Assembly (NCBI GenBank): GCA_900540455.1
Contig: UQGD01000042.1
Location: 1 to 14,179 of the forward strand
DNA from: an uncultured Faecalibacterium sp.
Lineage (GTDB): Bacteria; Bacillota; Clostridia; Oscillospirales; Ruminococcaceae
DNA length: 14,179 bases
Direction of reading: 5' to 3'
Below are positions 5,978 to 12,261 of the stretch, one piece after another (position 1 is the first letter of the stretch; each line of letters starts with the position of its first letter). The notes below the pieces were generated by a model that worked only from the letters and a program-made list of their open reading frames with translations, made no database searches and was not told the DNA's origin. Made by a program: the position numbers and the translations under genes.

Positions 5978-7411
5978 TTACAGGGCAAAGTAGCGCTTTG
6001 CGTTGTCGAAGCAGATGCCCTTGACGATCTTCTCCAGTGCCTTTTCGTCCAGCGGATACTCGCCGTCCTCCACCCACTGGCCGATCACGTTGCACAGAAT
6101 GCGGCGGAAGTAGTCGTGGCGGGTGTAGCTCAGGAAGCTGCGGCTGTCGGTCAGCATGCCAACAAAGTTGCCCAGCAGGCCCAGGTTTGCCAGGCTCTTG
6201 ATCTGGTTCTCCATGCCGATCTTCTGGTCATTGAACCACCAAGCAGAACCGTGCTGGATCTTGCCGGGGACCTCATCGGTCTGGAAGCAGCCCAGGATGG
6301 TGCCGATCTGCTCATTATCTGCAGGGTTCAGGCTGTAGATGATGGTCTTGGGGCACTCATCGGTATCGTTCAGTGCGCTGAGCAGGCTGGCGATCTGGCC
6401 GCCGCCGGAAGTGGTGTTGATCATGTCAAAACCAGTATCCGGGCCCAGCAGGCTGTTCATCTTGCGGTTGACGCCGCGCAGGCAGTTGTAGTGGATCTGC
6501 ATCACCACGTTCAGGCGGTGATACTGACGGCCCAGGTGGGTCAGGATATAGGTCTGGTACTTCTCGGCCTCTTCCACAGTCACAGCCTCACCGGTCATAG
6601 CCTTCTGGTAGATCGCATTGACCTCCTCGGTAGTGGCGGCACGGTAGGGCACATAGTCCAGGCCATGGTCCGAAGCGCGGCAGCCCAGGGAGACAAAGAA
6701 CTCCAGGCGCTGGGTCAGGGCATCGGTCACGCAATGGATGCACTCCAGCTTCTCCTTGCCCACAGACTGTGCCAGCTGTGCCATGTACTCCGCAAAGCCG
6801 GGCTTCTGGATGTTGACAGCCTTATCCGGCCGGTAGGAGGGAGCCACGGTAAACTTGATGGTGGGGTCTTCCTTGATCTTCTTGTGCCACTCCAGGCTGT
6901 CAATGGGATCATCGGTGGTGCCGATGAACGCAACATTGGACTGCTCGATCAGGCCGCGAACGGTCAGCTTGGGGTCGTTCTGCAGCTTCTCGTTGCACAG
7001 GTTCCACACTTCCTCAGCGGTGTCGCCGTTCAGCACGCCGTCGTAGCCAAAGAAGGTGTGCAGCTCCAGGTTGGTCCAGTGATACATGGGGTTGCCGATG
7101 GCCATGGGCAGTGCCTCGGCAAACTTCTGGAAACGCTCACGATCCGGCTTGTCACCGGTGATGTAAGCTTCGGGCACACCGTTGGAGCGCATCACGCGCC
7201 ACTTGTAGTGGTCGCCAAAGTAGCTGCCGTCAGGGTTGCGGCCGCCCAGCCACACCTGGGCGATGTTCTCAAAACGGCGGTTCTCGTAGATCTCACGGGG
7301 AGGGATGTGGCAATGGTAATCGCAGATGGGCATCTGCTCTGCGTAATCATGGTACAGGTGCTGGGCAGTGGGAGACTGGAGCACGAATTCCTTATCCATA
7401 AATGCTTTCAT
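5978..7411 (-). CDS. uxaC: Glucuronate isomerase (uronate isomerase)
   Basis: A 477-residue cytosolic amidohydrolase-fold isomerase that converts D-glucuronate to D-fructuronate and D-galacturonate to D-tagaturonate, feeding both arms encoded around it. Length is close to the E. coli protein (470 residues). The family metal-binding signature is present as His33-x-His35 in CDYHCHIPP. The following ENRRFENIAQVWLGG segment and the DSRSFLSYTRHDYFRRILCNVIG block near the C-terminus are characteristic. The start is ATG at 7411 with an AAAAAGGAG ribosome-binding site about ten bases upstream. The gene is transcribed divergently from uxaB out of a shared 318-base region. A near-perfect TTGTATACAA copy overlaps its -35 box, consistent with repression. 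A strong hairpin lies in its leader, and a terminator follows before lrgAB. Codon choice is biased as in uxuAB, suggesting high expression on uronates. Confidence 0.97.
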   Translation of the reverse strand: MKAFMDKEFVLQSPTAQHLYHDYAEQMPICDYHCHIPPREIYENRRFENIAQVWLGGRNPDGSYFGDHYKWRVMRSNGVPEAYITGDKPDRERFQKFAEALPMAIGNPMYHWTNLELHTFFGYDGVLNGDTAEEVWNLCNEKLQNDPKLTVRGLIEQSNVAFIGTTDDPIDSLEWHKKIKEDPTIKFTVAPSYRPDKAVNIQKPGFAEYMAQLAQSVGKEKLECIHCVTDALTQRLEFFVSLGCRASDHGLDYVPYRAATTEEVNAIYQKAMTGEAVTVEEAEKYQTYILTHLGRQYHRLNVVMQIHYNCLRGVNRKMNSLLGPDTGFDMINTTSGGGQIASLLSALNDTDECPKTIIYSLNPADNEQIGTILGCFQTDEVPGKIQHGSAWWFNDQKIGMENQIKSLANLGLLGNFVGMLTDSRSFLSYTRHDYFRRILCNVIGQWVEDGEYPLDEKALEKIVKGICFDNAKRYFAL

Positions 7412-7467
7412 GGTGCGATAACTCCTTTTTCTCTAAACCTTCTAACTAAAATTGCGGTGCAGATCGT

Positions 7468-7486
7468 GTCTGCCCTACGGGCAGAC
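7468..7486 (-). other. Perfect hairpin in the uxaC leader
   Basis: GTCTGCCC (7468-7475) and GGGCAGAC (7479-7486) form a perfect eight-base stem with a three-base loop. It lies a few bases after the predicted uxaC transcription start (about 7492) and 57 bases before the start codon. No T-run follows on the minus strand. It may protect the mRNA 5' end or be a second protein site. Confidence 0.5.
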
Positions 7487-7498
7487 CTTGCTCTTATT

Positions 7499-7527
7499 AG
7501 TATACCGAAAAACGTCCATGTATACAA
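7499..7527 (-). promoter_or_regulatory. Putative promoter of uxaC
   Basis: On the minus strand, TTGTAT (7527-7522), a 17-base spacer and TATACT (7504-7499) form a sigma-A-type promoter. The -35 hexamer lies within the TTGTATACAT operator. Predicted start near 7492, leader about 80 bases. Confidence 0.65.
7518..7527. promoter_or_regulatory. TTGTATACAA-like operator over the uxaC -35 box
   Basis: TTGTATACAT on the minus strand matches nine of ten bases of the perfect palindromes at 1847 and 7631. A bound regulator would block RNA polymerase at uxaC. A weaker half-match, TTGTATATTC, is at 7559-7568. Confidence 0.65.
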
Positions 7528-7621
7528 CTGAAAAAGTACCAAATTTTATGTCTTATGATTGTATATTCCGACAGAATTGCTCTCCGTGGGCTTTTTATGA
7601 CAAAAATCCTGTGAAACCCTC

Positions 7622-7651
7622 TTGACTTATTTGTATACAACAGCATAAAAT
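7622..7651 (+). promoter_or_regulatory. Putative promoter of uxaBA
   Basis: TTGACT (7622-7627), an 18-base spacer and TAAAAT (7646-7651) form a good promoter. The spacer contains the perfect TTGTATACAA palindrome. The predicted start near 7658 rules out the in-frame TTG at 7667 as the uxaB start, because it would leave under ten bases of leader. Confidence 0.7.
7631..7640. promoter_or_regulatory. TTGTATACAA operator inside the uxaB promoter
   Basis: A perfect ten-base palindrome sits between the -35 and -10 boxes of the uxaBA promoter. This position normally means repression by steric block. It is identical to the site upstream of uxuA (1847-1856). Confidence 0.7.
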
Positions 7652-7668
7652 AGAGCCAGATAGCAGTT

Positions 7669-7687
7669 GGACGACCCGCGCCCTCTG
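7669..7687 (+). repeat. Leader motif shared with the PAP2 gene (copy 2)
   Basis: GGACGACCCGCGCCCTCTG matches 218-236 at 17 of 19 bases. It lies about 11 bases after the predicted uxaB transcription start. The AAAGCAAAGCA 11-mer that follows (7692-7702) is shared with the uxuA leader (1952-1962). Confidence 0.5.
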
Positions 7688-7729
7688 CACAAAAGCAAAG
7701 CAGAACAACCCAGAAAAAGGAGATTCATC

Positions 7730-9244
7730 ATGGAAACTTTGAATTACAAGGTCCTGGAGCAGTCCGGCTACAACGGCTACATCCTGAAGGATGCACCGGT
7801 CAAGGTCATGCAGTTCGGCGAGGGCAACTTCCTGCGGGCCTTCGTTGATTATTTCTTTGATATTGCCAACGAGAAGGCCGACTGGAACGGCAAGGTCAGC
7901 CTGGTGCAGCCCATTGGCAACTTCCCCCAGATGGCAGACTGGATCAATGCGCAGGAGGGTCTGTACACCCTGTACCTGCGCGGCAGCGAGAAGGGCCAGA
8001 AAGTGGACGCCAAGCGGGTGATCTCCTGCGTCAGCGACTGTGTGTGCCCCTACCTGGAGGGCAAGTGGGCCGATGTTCTGGCTCTGGCTGTCAGCCCCGA
8101 GCTGGAGATCATCGTCTCCAACACCACCGAGGCCGGCATTGCCTACACCCAGGGCGACAGCCAGTTTGACCAGGTGCCCCCCAACAGCTTCCCCGCAAAG
8201 CTGACCCGCGTGCTGTTTGAGCGCTACAAGGCGTTCAACGGTGCTGCGGACAAGGGCCTGGTGATCCTGTCCTGCGAGCTGATCGACAACAACGGCAAGG
8301 AGCTGCAGAAGTGCTGCAACAGCTACGCTGCTGATTGGGGCCTGGAGCAGGGCTTTATCGACTGGATGAACAACGCCAACACCTTCTGCTCCACCCTGGT
8401 GGACCGCATCGTTCCGGGCCGCATCCGCGATGCACAGGAGCTGGCCGCTCTGGAAGAGGCCAATGGCTACCACGACCAGGTGCTGGACGTGGGCGAAGTG
8501 TTCGGCGTGTGGGTCATCGAAGGCCCGGCCTGGCTGGAGGACAAGCTCCCGTTCAAGAAGGCCGGCGTCAACGTGATGGTCGTGCCGGACGTCACCCCCT
8601 ACAAGAAGCGTAAGGTCCGCATCCTGAACGGCGCACACACCGGCTTTGTGCTGGGCGCTTACCTGGCAGGCTTCGACATCGTGCGGGACTGCATGCACAA
8701 CGACACCATCCGCGGCTTTATGAACAAGATGCTGCACGAGGAGGTCATCCCCACCCTGCCCCTGGACAAGAAGGATCTGGAGGATTTCGCCAGCGCTGTG
8801 CAGGACCGCTTCAACAATCCCTTTATCAACCATGAGCTGATGAGCATCTCCCTGAACTCCACCTCCAAGTGGAAGGCCCGGAATATGCCCTCCTTCCTGA
8901 GCTACATTGAGGAGCAGAAGCAGCTGCCCGCCTGCCTGACCATGTCTCTGGCAGCTTACATTGCCTTCTACTCCAACGACATCCAGGAGCGTACTGCCGA
9001 CGGCCTGATCTGCAAGCGCCCTGCCGGCAACACCTACAAGATCCAGGACGACGCTTGGGCACTGGATTTCTACTACGCTCACAAGGACGACACCGCCGCC
9101 CAGCTGGTGCACGCTGTGCTGACCAACACCCAGATGTGGGATCAGGATCTGACCGCCATCCCCGGTCTGGAAGCTGCTGTGCTGGCCGACCTGGAGCTGA
9201 TCCGCACCCAGGGCGCTGAGGCTGCCTACAAGAGCTGCCTGTAA
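7730..9244 (+). CDS. uxaB: Tagaturonate reductase (altronate oxidoreductase)
   Basis: A 504-residue NAD(H)-dependent dehydrogenase, homologous in fold to uxuB in this window, that reduces D-tagaturonate to D-altronate. The Rossmann motif is FGEGNFLRAF (Gly30 to Arg36). The catalytic signature is KVRILNGAHTG with Lys295, Asn300 and His303, the form typical of UxaB and one residue shorter between Lys and Asn than in the window's UxuB. The start is ATG at 7730, with AAAGGAG (7716-7722) seven bases upstream; a longer in-frame reading from TTG 7667 is rejected because it begins within about ten bases of the predicted transcript end. The gene is followed 39 bases later by uxaA in one operon, which fixes the galacturonate arm. 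It is divergent from uxaC and has a TTGTATACAA site within its promoter. Codon use is strongly GC-biased. Confidence 0.93.
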   Translation: METLNYKVLEQSGYNGYILKDAPVKVMQFGEGNFLRAFVDYFFDIANEKADWNGKVSLVQPIGNFPQMADWINAQEGLYTLYLRGSEKGQKVDAKRVISCVSDCVCPYLEGKWADVLALAVSPELEIIVSNTTEAGIAYTQGDSQFDQVPPNSFPAKLTRVLFERYKAFNGAADKGLVILSCELIDNNGKELQKCCNSYAADWGLEQGFIDWMNNANTFCSTLVDRIVPGRIRDAQELAALEEANGYHDQVLDVGEVFGVWVIEGPAWLEDKLPFKKAGVNVMVVPDVTPYKKRKVRILNGAHTGFVLGAYLAGFDIVRDCMHNDTIRGFMNKMLHEEVIPTLPLDKKDLEDFASAVQDRFNNPFINHELMSISLNSTSKWKARNMPSFLSYIEEQKQLPACLTMSLAAYIAFYSNDIQERTADGLICKRPAGNTYKIQDDAWALDFYYAHKDDTAAQLVHAVLTNTQMWDQDLTAIPGLEAAVLADLELIRTQGAEAAYKSCL

Positions 9245-9283
9245 GCCGCCGTCCACTTACTGCGAACAAATAGGAGACGAATT

Positions 9284-10774
9284 ATGCCGCAGGCTATTCA
9301 TATCAGCCCCATCGACAATGTGGTGGTCGCACTGCACCCCATTGCCAAGGGCACCCTGGTGGAGGTAGACGGCCTGGCCGTCACCGCCCTGGAGGATATC
9401 CCCCAGGGGCACAAAATGGCAGTACGCCCCATCCATGCCGGGGAAAACGTCATCAAGTACGGCTTTGCCATCGGCCATGCCACTGCCGATGCCGCAGCAG
9501 GCAGCTGGATGCACACCCACAACGTAAAGACCAACCTGTCCGGTGAGGTGGAGTACAGCTACAACCCCGCCCCGGACCTGGCTCCCCTGCCCGCAGTGCA
9601 GCCGGAGACCTTTATGGGTTTCCGCCGCAAGGACGGCCGGGCCGCCATCCGCAACGAGATCTGGATCATCCCCACTGTGGGCTGCGTCAATGATATCGCC
9701 AAAAAGATGGTGCAGGACAACCAGGATCTGGTCTCCGGCAGCATCGAAGGTCTGTACACCTTCACCCATCCCTTTGGCTGCAGCCAGACCGGCCACGACC
9801 ACGCCCAGACCCGCAAGCTGCTGGCTGCCCTGGTGCGCCACCCCAACGCCGCCGCGGTGCTGGTGCTTCATCTGGGCTGCGAGAACCTCCAGCATGACCA
9901 GTTCGTGGCCGAGCTGGGGGACTACGACTCCGACCGGGTCAAGTTCCTCACCTGCCAGGATGTGGAGGACGAGTTTGCCGCTGGCCGTCAGCTGCTGGAG
10001 CAGCTGGCTGCCTACGCCGGGCAGTTCCATCGGGAGGCCATCCCCGTATCGGAGCTGGTCGTGGGCATGAAGTGCGGCGGCTCGGACGGTCTGTCCGGCA
10101 TCACCGCCAACCCCACCATCGGCCGCTTCTCGGATATGCTGGGCCAGCGGGGCGGTTCCACCGTGCTGACCGAGGTGCCGGAGATGTTCGGCGCAGAGGG
10201 CTTTTTGATGGACCGCTGCATCAGCCGGGAGGTCTTTGGCAAGGCCGAGCGGATGATCAACGGCTTCAAAGAGTATTTCATCAGCCACAACGAGGTCGTT
10301 TACGACAACCCCTCTCCGGGCAACAAACAGGGCGGCATCACCACCCTGGAGGACAAGAGCTGCGGCTGCGTGCAGAAGGGCGGCACCGCCCCCATCATGG
10401 ACGTGATCGGCTACGGCGACCCGGTGGTCACCAAGGGCCTGAATATGCTCTACGGCCCCGGCAATGACCTGGTCTCTGCCACGGCTATGACCGCTGCCGG
10501 CGCACATATGATCCTGTTCTCCACCGGACGGGGCACCCCCTTCTCGGCGCCTGCCCCCACCCTGAAGATCTCCACCAACACCCCGCTGGCTGCCAAAAAG
10601 GCCAGCTGGATCGACTTCAACACCGGTGTGGTGGCCGATGGAGAAAAGAGCATCGACGAGGCCGCCAAAGACCTGCTGGATCTGGTGATCCGTGTGGCCA
10701 GCGGCCAGCAGACCAAGGCGGAGGAACATGGCTTCCGGGAGATCTCCATCTTCAAGGATGGCGTTGTGCTCTGA
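9284..10774 (+). CDS. uxaA: Altronate dehydratase
   Basis: A 496-residue enzyme that dehydrates D-altronate to 2-keto-3-deoxy-D-gluconate, joining the galacturonate arm to the KDG trunk. Length matches E. coli UxaA (495 residues). Residues about 1-95 form the SAF-type N-terminal domain, ending near GFAIGHATADAAAGSWMHTHN. The remainder is the UxaA/GarD catalytic domain with FPF-like FTHPFGCSQTGHDH, GMKCGGSDGLSGITANP and EDKSCGCVQKGG segments, rich in conserved His and Cys expected for metal binding. A TAGGAGA ribosome-binding site lies six bases before the ATG. It is the second and last gene of the uxaBA operon. Its final codons overlap a promoter that reads into the next leader, and no strong terminator occurs before that promoter, so some uxaBA transcripts could extend into the small ORF and epimerase gene. 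Confidence 0.95.
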   Translation: MPQAIHISPIDNVVVALHPIAKGTLVEVDGLAVTALEDIPQGHKMAVRPIHAGENVIKYGFAIGHATADAAAGSWMHTHNVKTNLSGEVEYSYNPAPDLAPLPAVQPETFMGFRRKDGRAAIRNEIWIIPTVGCVNDIAKKMVQDNQDLVSGSIEGLYTFTHPFGCSQTGHDHAQTRKLLAALVRHPNAAAVLVLHLGCENLQHDQFVAELGDYDSDRVKFLTCQDVEDEFAAGRQLLEQLAAYAGQFHREAIPVSELVVGMKCGGSDGLSGITANPTIGRFSDMLGQRGGSTVLTEVPEMFGAEGFLMDRCISREVFGKAERMINGFKEYFISHNEVVYDNPSPGNKQGGITTLEDKSCGCVQKGGTAPIMDVIGYGDPVVTKGLNMLYGPGNDLVSATAMTAAGAHMILFSTGRGTPFSAPAPTLKISTNTPLAAKKASWIDFNTGVVADGEKSIDEAAKDLLDLVIRVASGQQTKAEEHGFREISIFKDGVVL

Positions 10775-10791
10775 GCAAGTTGTGCTATAAT
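10764..10791 (+). promoter_or_regulatory. Putative promoter at the end of uxaA
   Basis: A consensus extended -10, TGCTATAAT (10783-10791), lies 9-17 bases after the uxaA stop. TTGTGC (10764-10769) is a moderate -35 with a 16-base spacer and lies within the last uxaA codons. Predicted start near 10798. Confidence 0.6.
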
Positions 10792-10815
10792 AGAATCAAG
10801 CAAGCTGGCTGATCC

Positions 10816-10857
10816 AAGGGCTGCTGCGCGTCGTTCCGGCTGTGCGGCGGCCCTTTT
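10816..10857 (+). terminator. Long GC-rich stem-loop with T4 tail (terminator or attenuator)
   Basis: AAGGGCTGCTGCGC (10816-10829) pairs with GTGCGGCGGCCCTT (10842-10855) over 14 consecutive pairs including three G-U pairs, around a 12-base loop, followed by two more Ts so that the tail reads TTTT. It could end uxaBA. It also lies only about 20 bases downstream of the predicted start at 10798, so the new transcript would meet it at once. Confidence 0.6.
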
Positions 10858-10859
10858 CC

Positions 10860-10914
10860 AGCTTTTTCGCGGGAGGTTCCCGCTTTTTTGAAAAAGCGGG
10901 GCAAAAAGCTTTTT
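10860..10914 (+). promoter_or_regulatory. Terminator with competing antiterminator-like hairpin in the leader
   Basis: GCGGGA-GGT-TCCCGC (10869-10883) followed by six Ts is a textbook intrinsic terminator. Its 3' arm and T-run, CCCGCTTTTT (10879-10888), can instead pair with AAAAAGCGGG (10891-10900), destroying the terminator. An outer stem, AGCTTTTT (10860-10867) with AAAAAGCT (10903-10910), encloses both and runs into four Ts. Mutually exclusive folds are the hallmark of attenuation, but no known riboswitch or leader peptide is recognised. Confidence 0.5.
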
Positions 10915-10965
10915 ACACGACCTGTGGTTTCCCCCAGACCGGGAAGCGCAAAGGAGGCATTTCTC

Positions 10966-11130
10966 ATGAGTATAAATTTCGCCATGATCATGGTCCCGCT
11001 GCTTTACATTGCTATCCTAGCCGCTGTTGTCATCCTGTTCGTACGGCTCATCAAGTACCTGATCCGCTACGGCATCGACTACTATTTCCAGAAGCTGGAG
11101 CAGTACCGCACCCAGCATCCTCAGCTTTGA
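10966..11130 (+). CDS. 54-residue single-pass membrane protein, function unknown
   Basis: A 54-residue ORF starting at ATG 10966, with AAGGAGG (10951-10957) eight bases upstream, among the best ribosome-binding sites in the window. Residues about 6-28 are a continuous hydrophobic helix (AMIMVPLLYIAILAAVVILF). The rest is amphipathic and charged (RLIKYLIRYGIDYYFQKLEQYR), and the chain ends soon after. It is probably anchored by the N-terminal helix with a basic cytoplasmic tail. Longer readings starting upstream lack a ribosome-binding site. It sits after the structured leader and 42 bases before the epimerase gene, apparently in one transcript. I do not recognise the family. Small membrane proteins of this shape often modulate a transporter or membrane enzyme, but nothing here names the partner. 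Confidence 0.75.
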   Translation: MSINFAMIMVPLLYIAILAAVVILFVRLIKYLIRYGIDYYFQKLEQYRTQHPQL

Positions 11131-11172
11131 TCCCTGCCCCAACGGGGCTGCAGATACAAGGAGGTAACACAC

Positions 11173-12054
11173 ATGAATCAGATCACTACCCAGTACATCA
11201 CCGAGAACGGCGCCTGCTACGAGCAGTACGTCCTCACCGACCCTGCTGCCAAGACCTCGCTGACCATCACCCCGGAGCGGGGCGGCATGATCACCGGTTT
11301 TACCCTGGACGGCGAGGAGTACATCTGGACCCGCCGCCCCAACTTCTCTGAGTGCAACCGTCCCCGCTTCGGCGTGCCGGTGCTGTTCCCCAGCTGCGGC
11401 AACCCGGACGGCGGCGTGCATCTGTTTGGCGGCAAGGCCTACCCCATGGAGACTCACGGCTTTGCAGACCTGTGTGCCTGGGAGGTGGAGAGCGTTGGTC
11501 CCGATGGCGTGACCCTGGCGCTGGAATCCACCCCGCTGACCAAATTCCTCTACCCGTTTGACTTCACCCTGCTGGTGAACTATAACCTGGAGGGCAACAA
11601 GGCCACCATCAGCATGACCGTCATCAATGAGGGCAGCGAGCCCATGCCCTTCAGCTTTGGCTATCACCCCTACTTCACCGCCTCCAAGCTGGAGAATGTG
11701 GAGTTTGACATCCACTGCGCTACCTGCTCCGAGAACGCAAAGGGTGACCAGCCCGCCGCCCCGGAAAAGATCACCCTGACCCGCACCGAGGGCGCTGACA
11801 ACTCCCTCCGCCTGCTCACTGGTGTGGAGTTCCCCATGGTGCTCACCGACAAGGGCAATGGCCACAAGGTGACGGTGGATGCCGACGAGTGCTTTGAAAA
11901 CGGTGTGCTCTGGCAGCAGGATGCCGAGAGCTTCGTCTGCATGGAGCCTTGGAACGGCTGGGCCAACAGCGTCAATGAGGAAGGCCGCCACGAGATCCTG
12001 GAGCCGGACGAGGCCATGACCAGCGAGTGGAGCATCACCATCGAGAAGGTCTGA
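11173..12054 (+). CDS. Aldose 1-epimerase family protein (LacX-like)
   Basis: A 293-residue cytosolic protein of the galactose mutarotase-like superfamily (COG2017, LacX-like branch), which interconverts alpha and beta anomers of sugars or related compounds. Visible landmarks are GGMITGFTLDGEEYIW near the N-terminus, PVLFPSCGNPDGG, the central FSFGYHPYF with the likely catalytic His165, and CMEPWNGW with the likely general base Glu258. AAGGAGGT (11158-11165), seven bases before the ATG, sets the start. It lies downstream of the 54-residue ORF in the same orientation and next to the uronate operon. A role in equilibrating hexuronate anomers for UxaC, or free sugars from the same polysaccharide, would fit, but substrate is not shown by sequence. 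A bidirectional terminator follows. I leave the symbol blank because galM would overstate the substrate. Confidence 0.88.
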   Translation: MNQITTQYITENGACYEQYVLTDPAAKTSLTITPERGGMITGFTLDGEEYIWTRRPNFSECNRPRFGVPVLFPSCGNPDGGVHLFGGKAYPMETHGFADLCAWEVESVGPDGVTLALESTPLTKFLYPFDFTLLVNYNLEGNKATISMTVINEGSEPMPFSFGYHPYFTASKLENVEFDIHCATCSENAKGDQPAAPEKITLTRTEGADNSLRLLTGVEFPMVLTDKGNGHKVTVDADECFENGVLWQQDAESFVCMEPWNGWANSVNEEGRHEILEPDEAMTSEWSITIEKV

Positions 12055-12090
12055 CCAGCAATTTCCCCTCCCCTTTGATTTCCGGCGTAG

Positions 12091-12166
12091 ATGCTGGTAT
12101 TTTCAACGCCCCCTGTATGGGCCCCGTAAGGGATCTGTACAGGGGGCGTTGTTTCGGATCCAGCAT
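12091..12166. repeat. Large interrupted inverted repeat after the epimerase gene
   Basis: AACGCCCCCTGTA (12105-12117) pairs perfectly with TACAGGGGGCGTT (12138-12150). Outside it, ATGCTGG (12091-12097) pairs with CCAGCAT (12160-12166), separated by unpaired arms of seven and nine bases. The loop contains a small CCC-GTAA-GGG hairpin. ATTTTCAAC recurs directly at 12099-12107 and 12165-12173. No T-run follows, so it is not a canonical terminator. It could be a miniature mobile repeat or an RNA processing signal. Confidence 0.6.
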
Positions 12167-12204
12167 TTTCAACACGGTTCCGCGCATGCAGCGCCGCTGC
12201 TCCG

Positions 12205-12245
12205 CAAAAAGAGCCCCTGCTTTTTCACAGCAGAGGCTCTTTTTG
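12205..12245. terminator. Bidirectional terminator between the epimerase and DUF1232 genes
   Basis: CAAAAAGAGCC (12205-12215) pairs with GGCTCTTTTTG (12235-12245), and CTGC (12217-12220) pairs with GCAG (12230-12233) inside. A- and T-runs on both sides let it serve the convergent genes on either strand. Confidence 0.9.
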
Positions 12246-12261
12246 TGGAAAACCGTTTGGG

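Noticed and set aside
5858..7531. 557-codon open frame on the plus strand opposite uxaC
   Set aside because: It is the antisense shadow of uxaC: high GC third positions keep the complementary frame open. Its translation is low-complexity (H, V, L, A, Q rich), has no family motif and no ribosome-binding site.
7667..7729. Upstream extension of uxaB to TTG 7667
   Set aside because: It begins within about ten bases of the predicted transcription start, has no ribosome-binding site and covers a leader motif shared with a non-coding leader. ATG 7730 has a strong AAAGGAG.
10842..11351. 169-codon frame covering the 54-residue ORF and the start of the epimerase
   Set aside because: It begins in the structured leader without a ribosome-binding site and runs out of frame through the start of the clear epimerase gene. 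The in-leader extension of the small ORF (from 10888) is rejected for lack of a ribosome-binding site.
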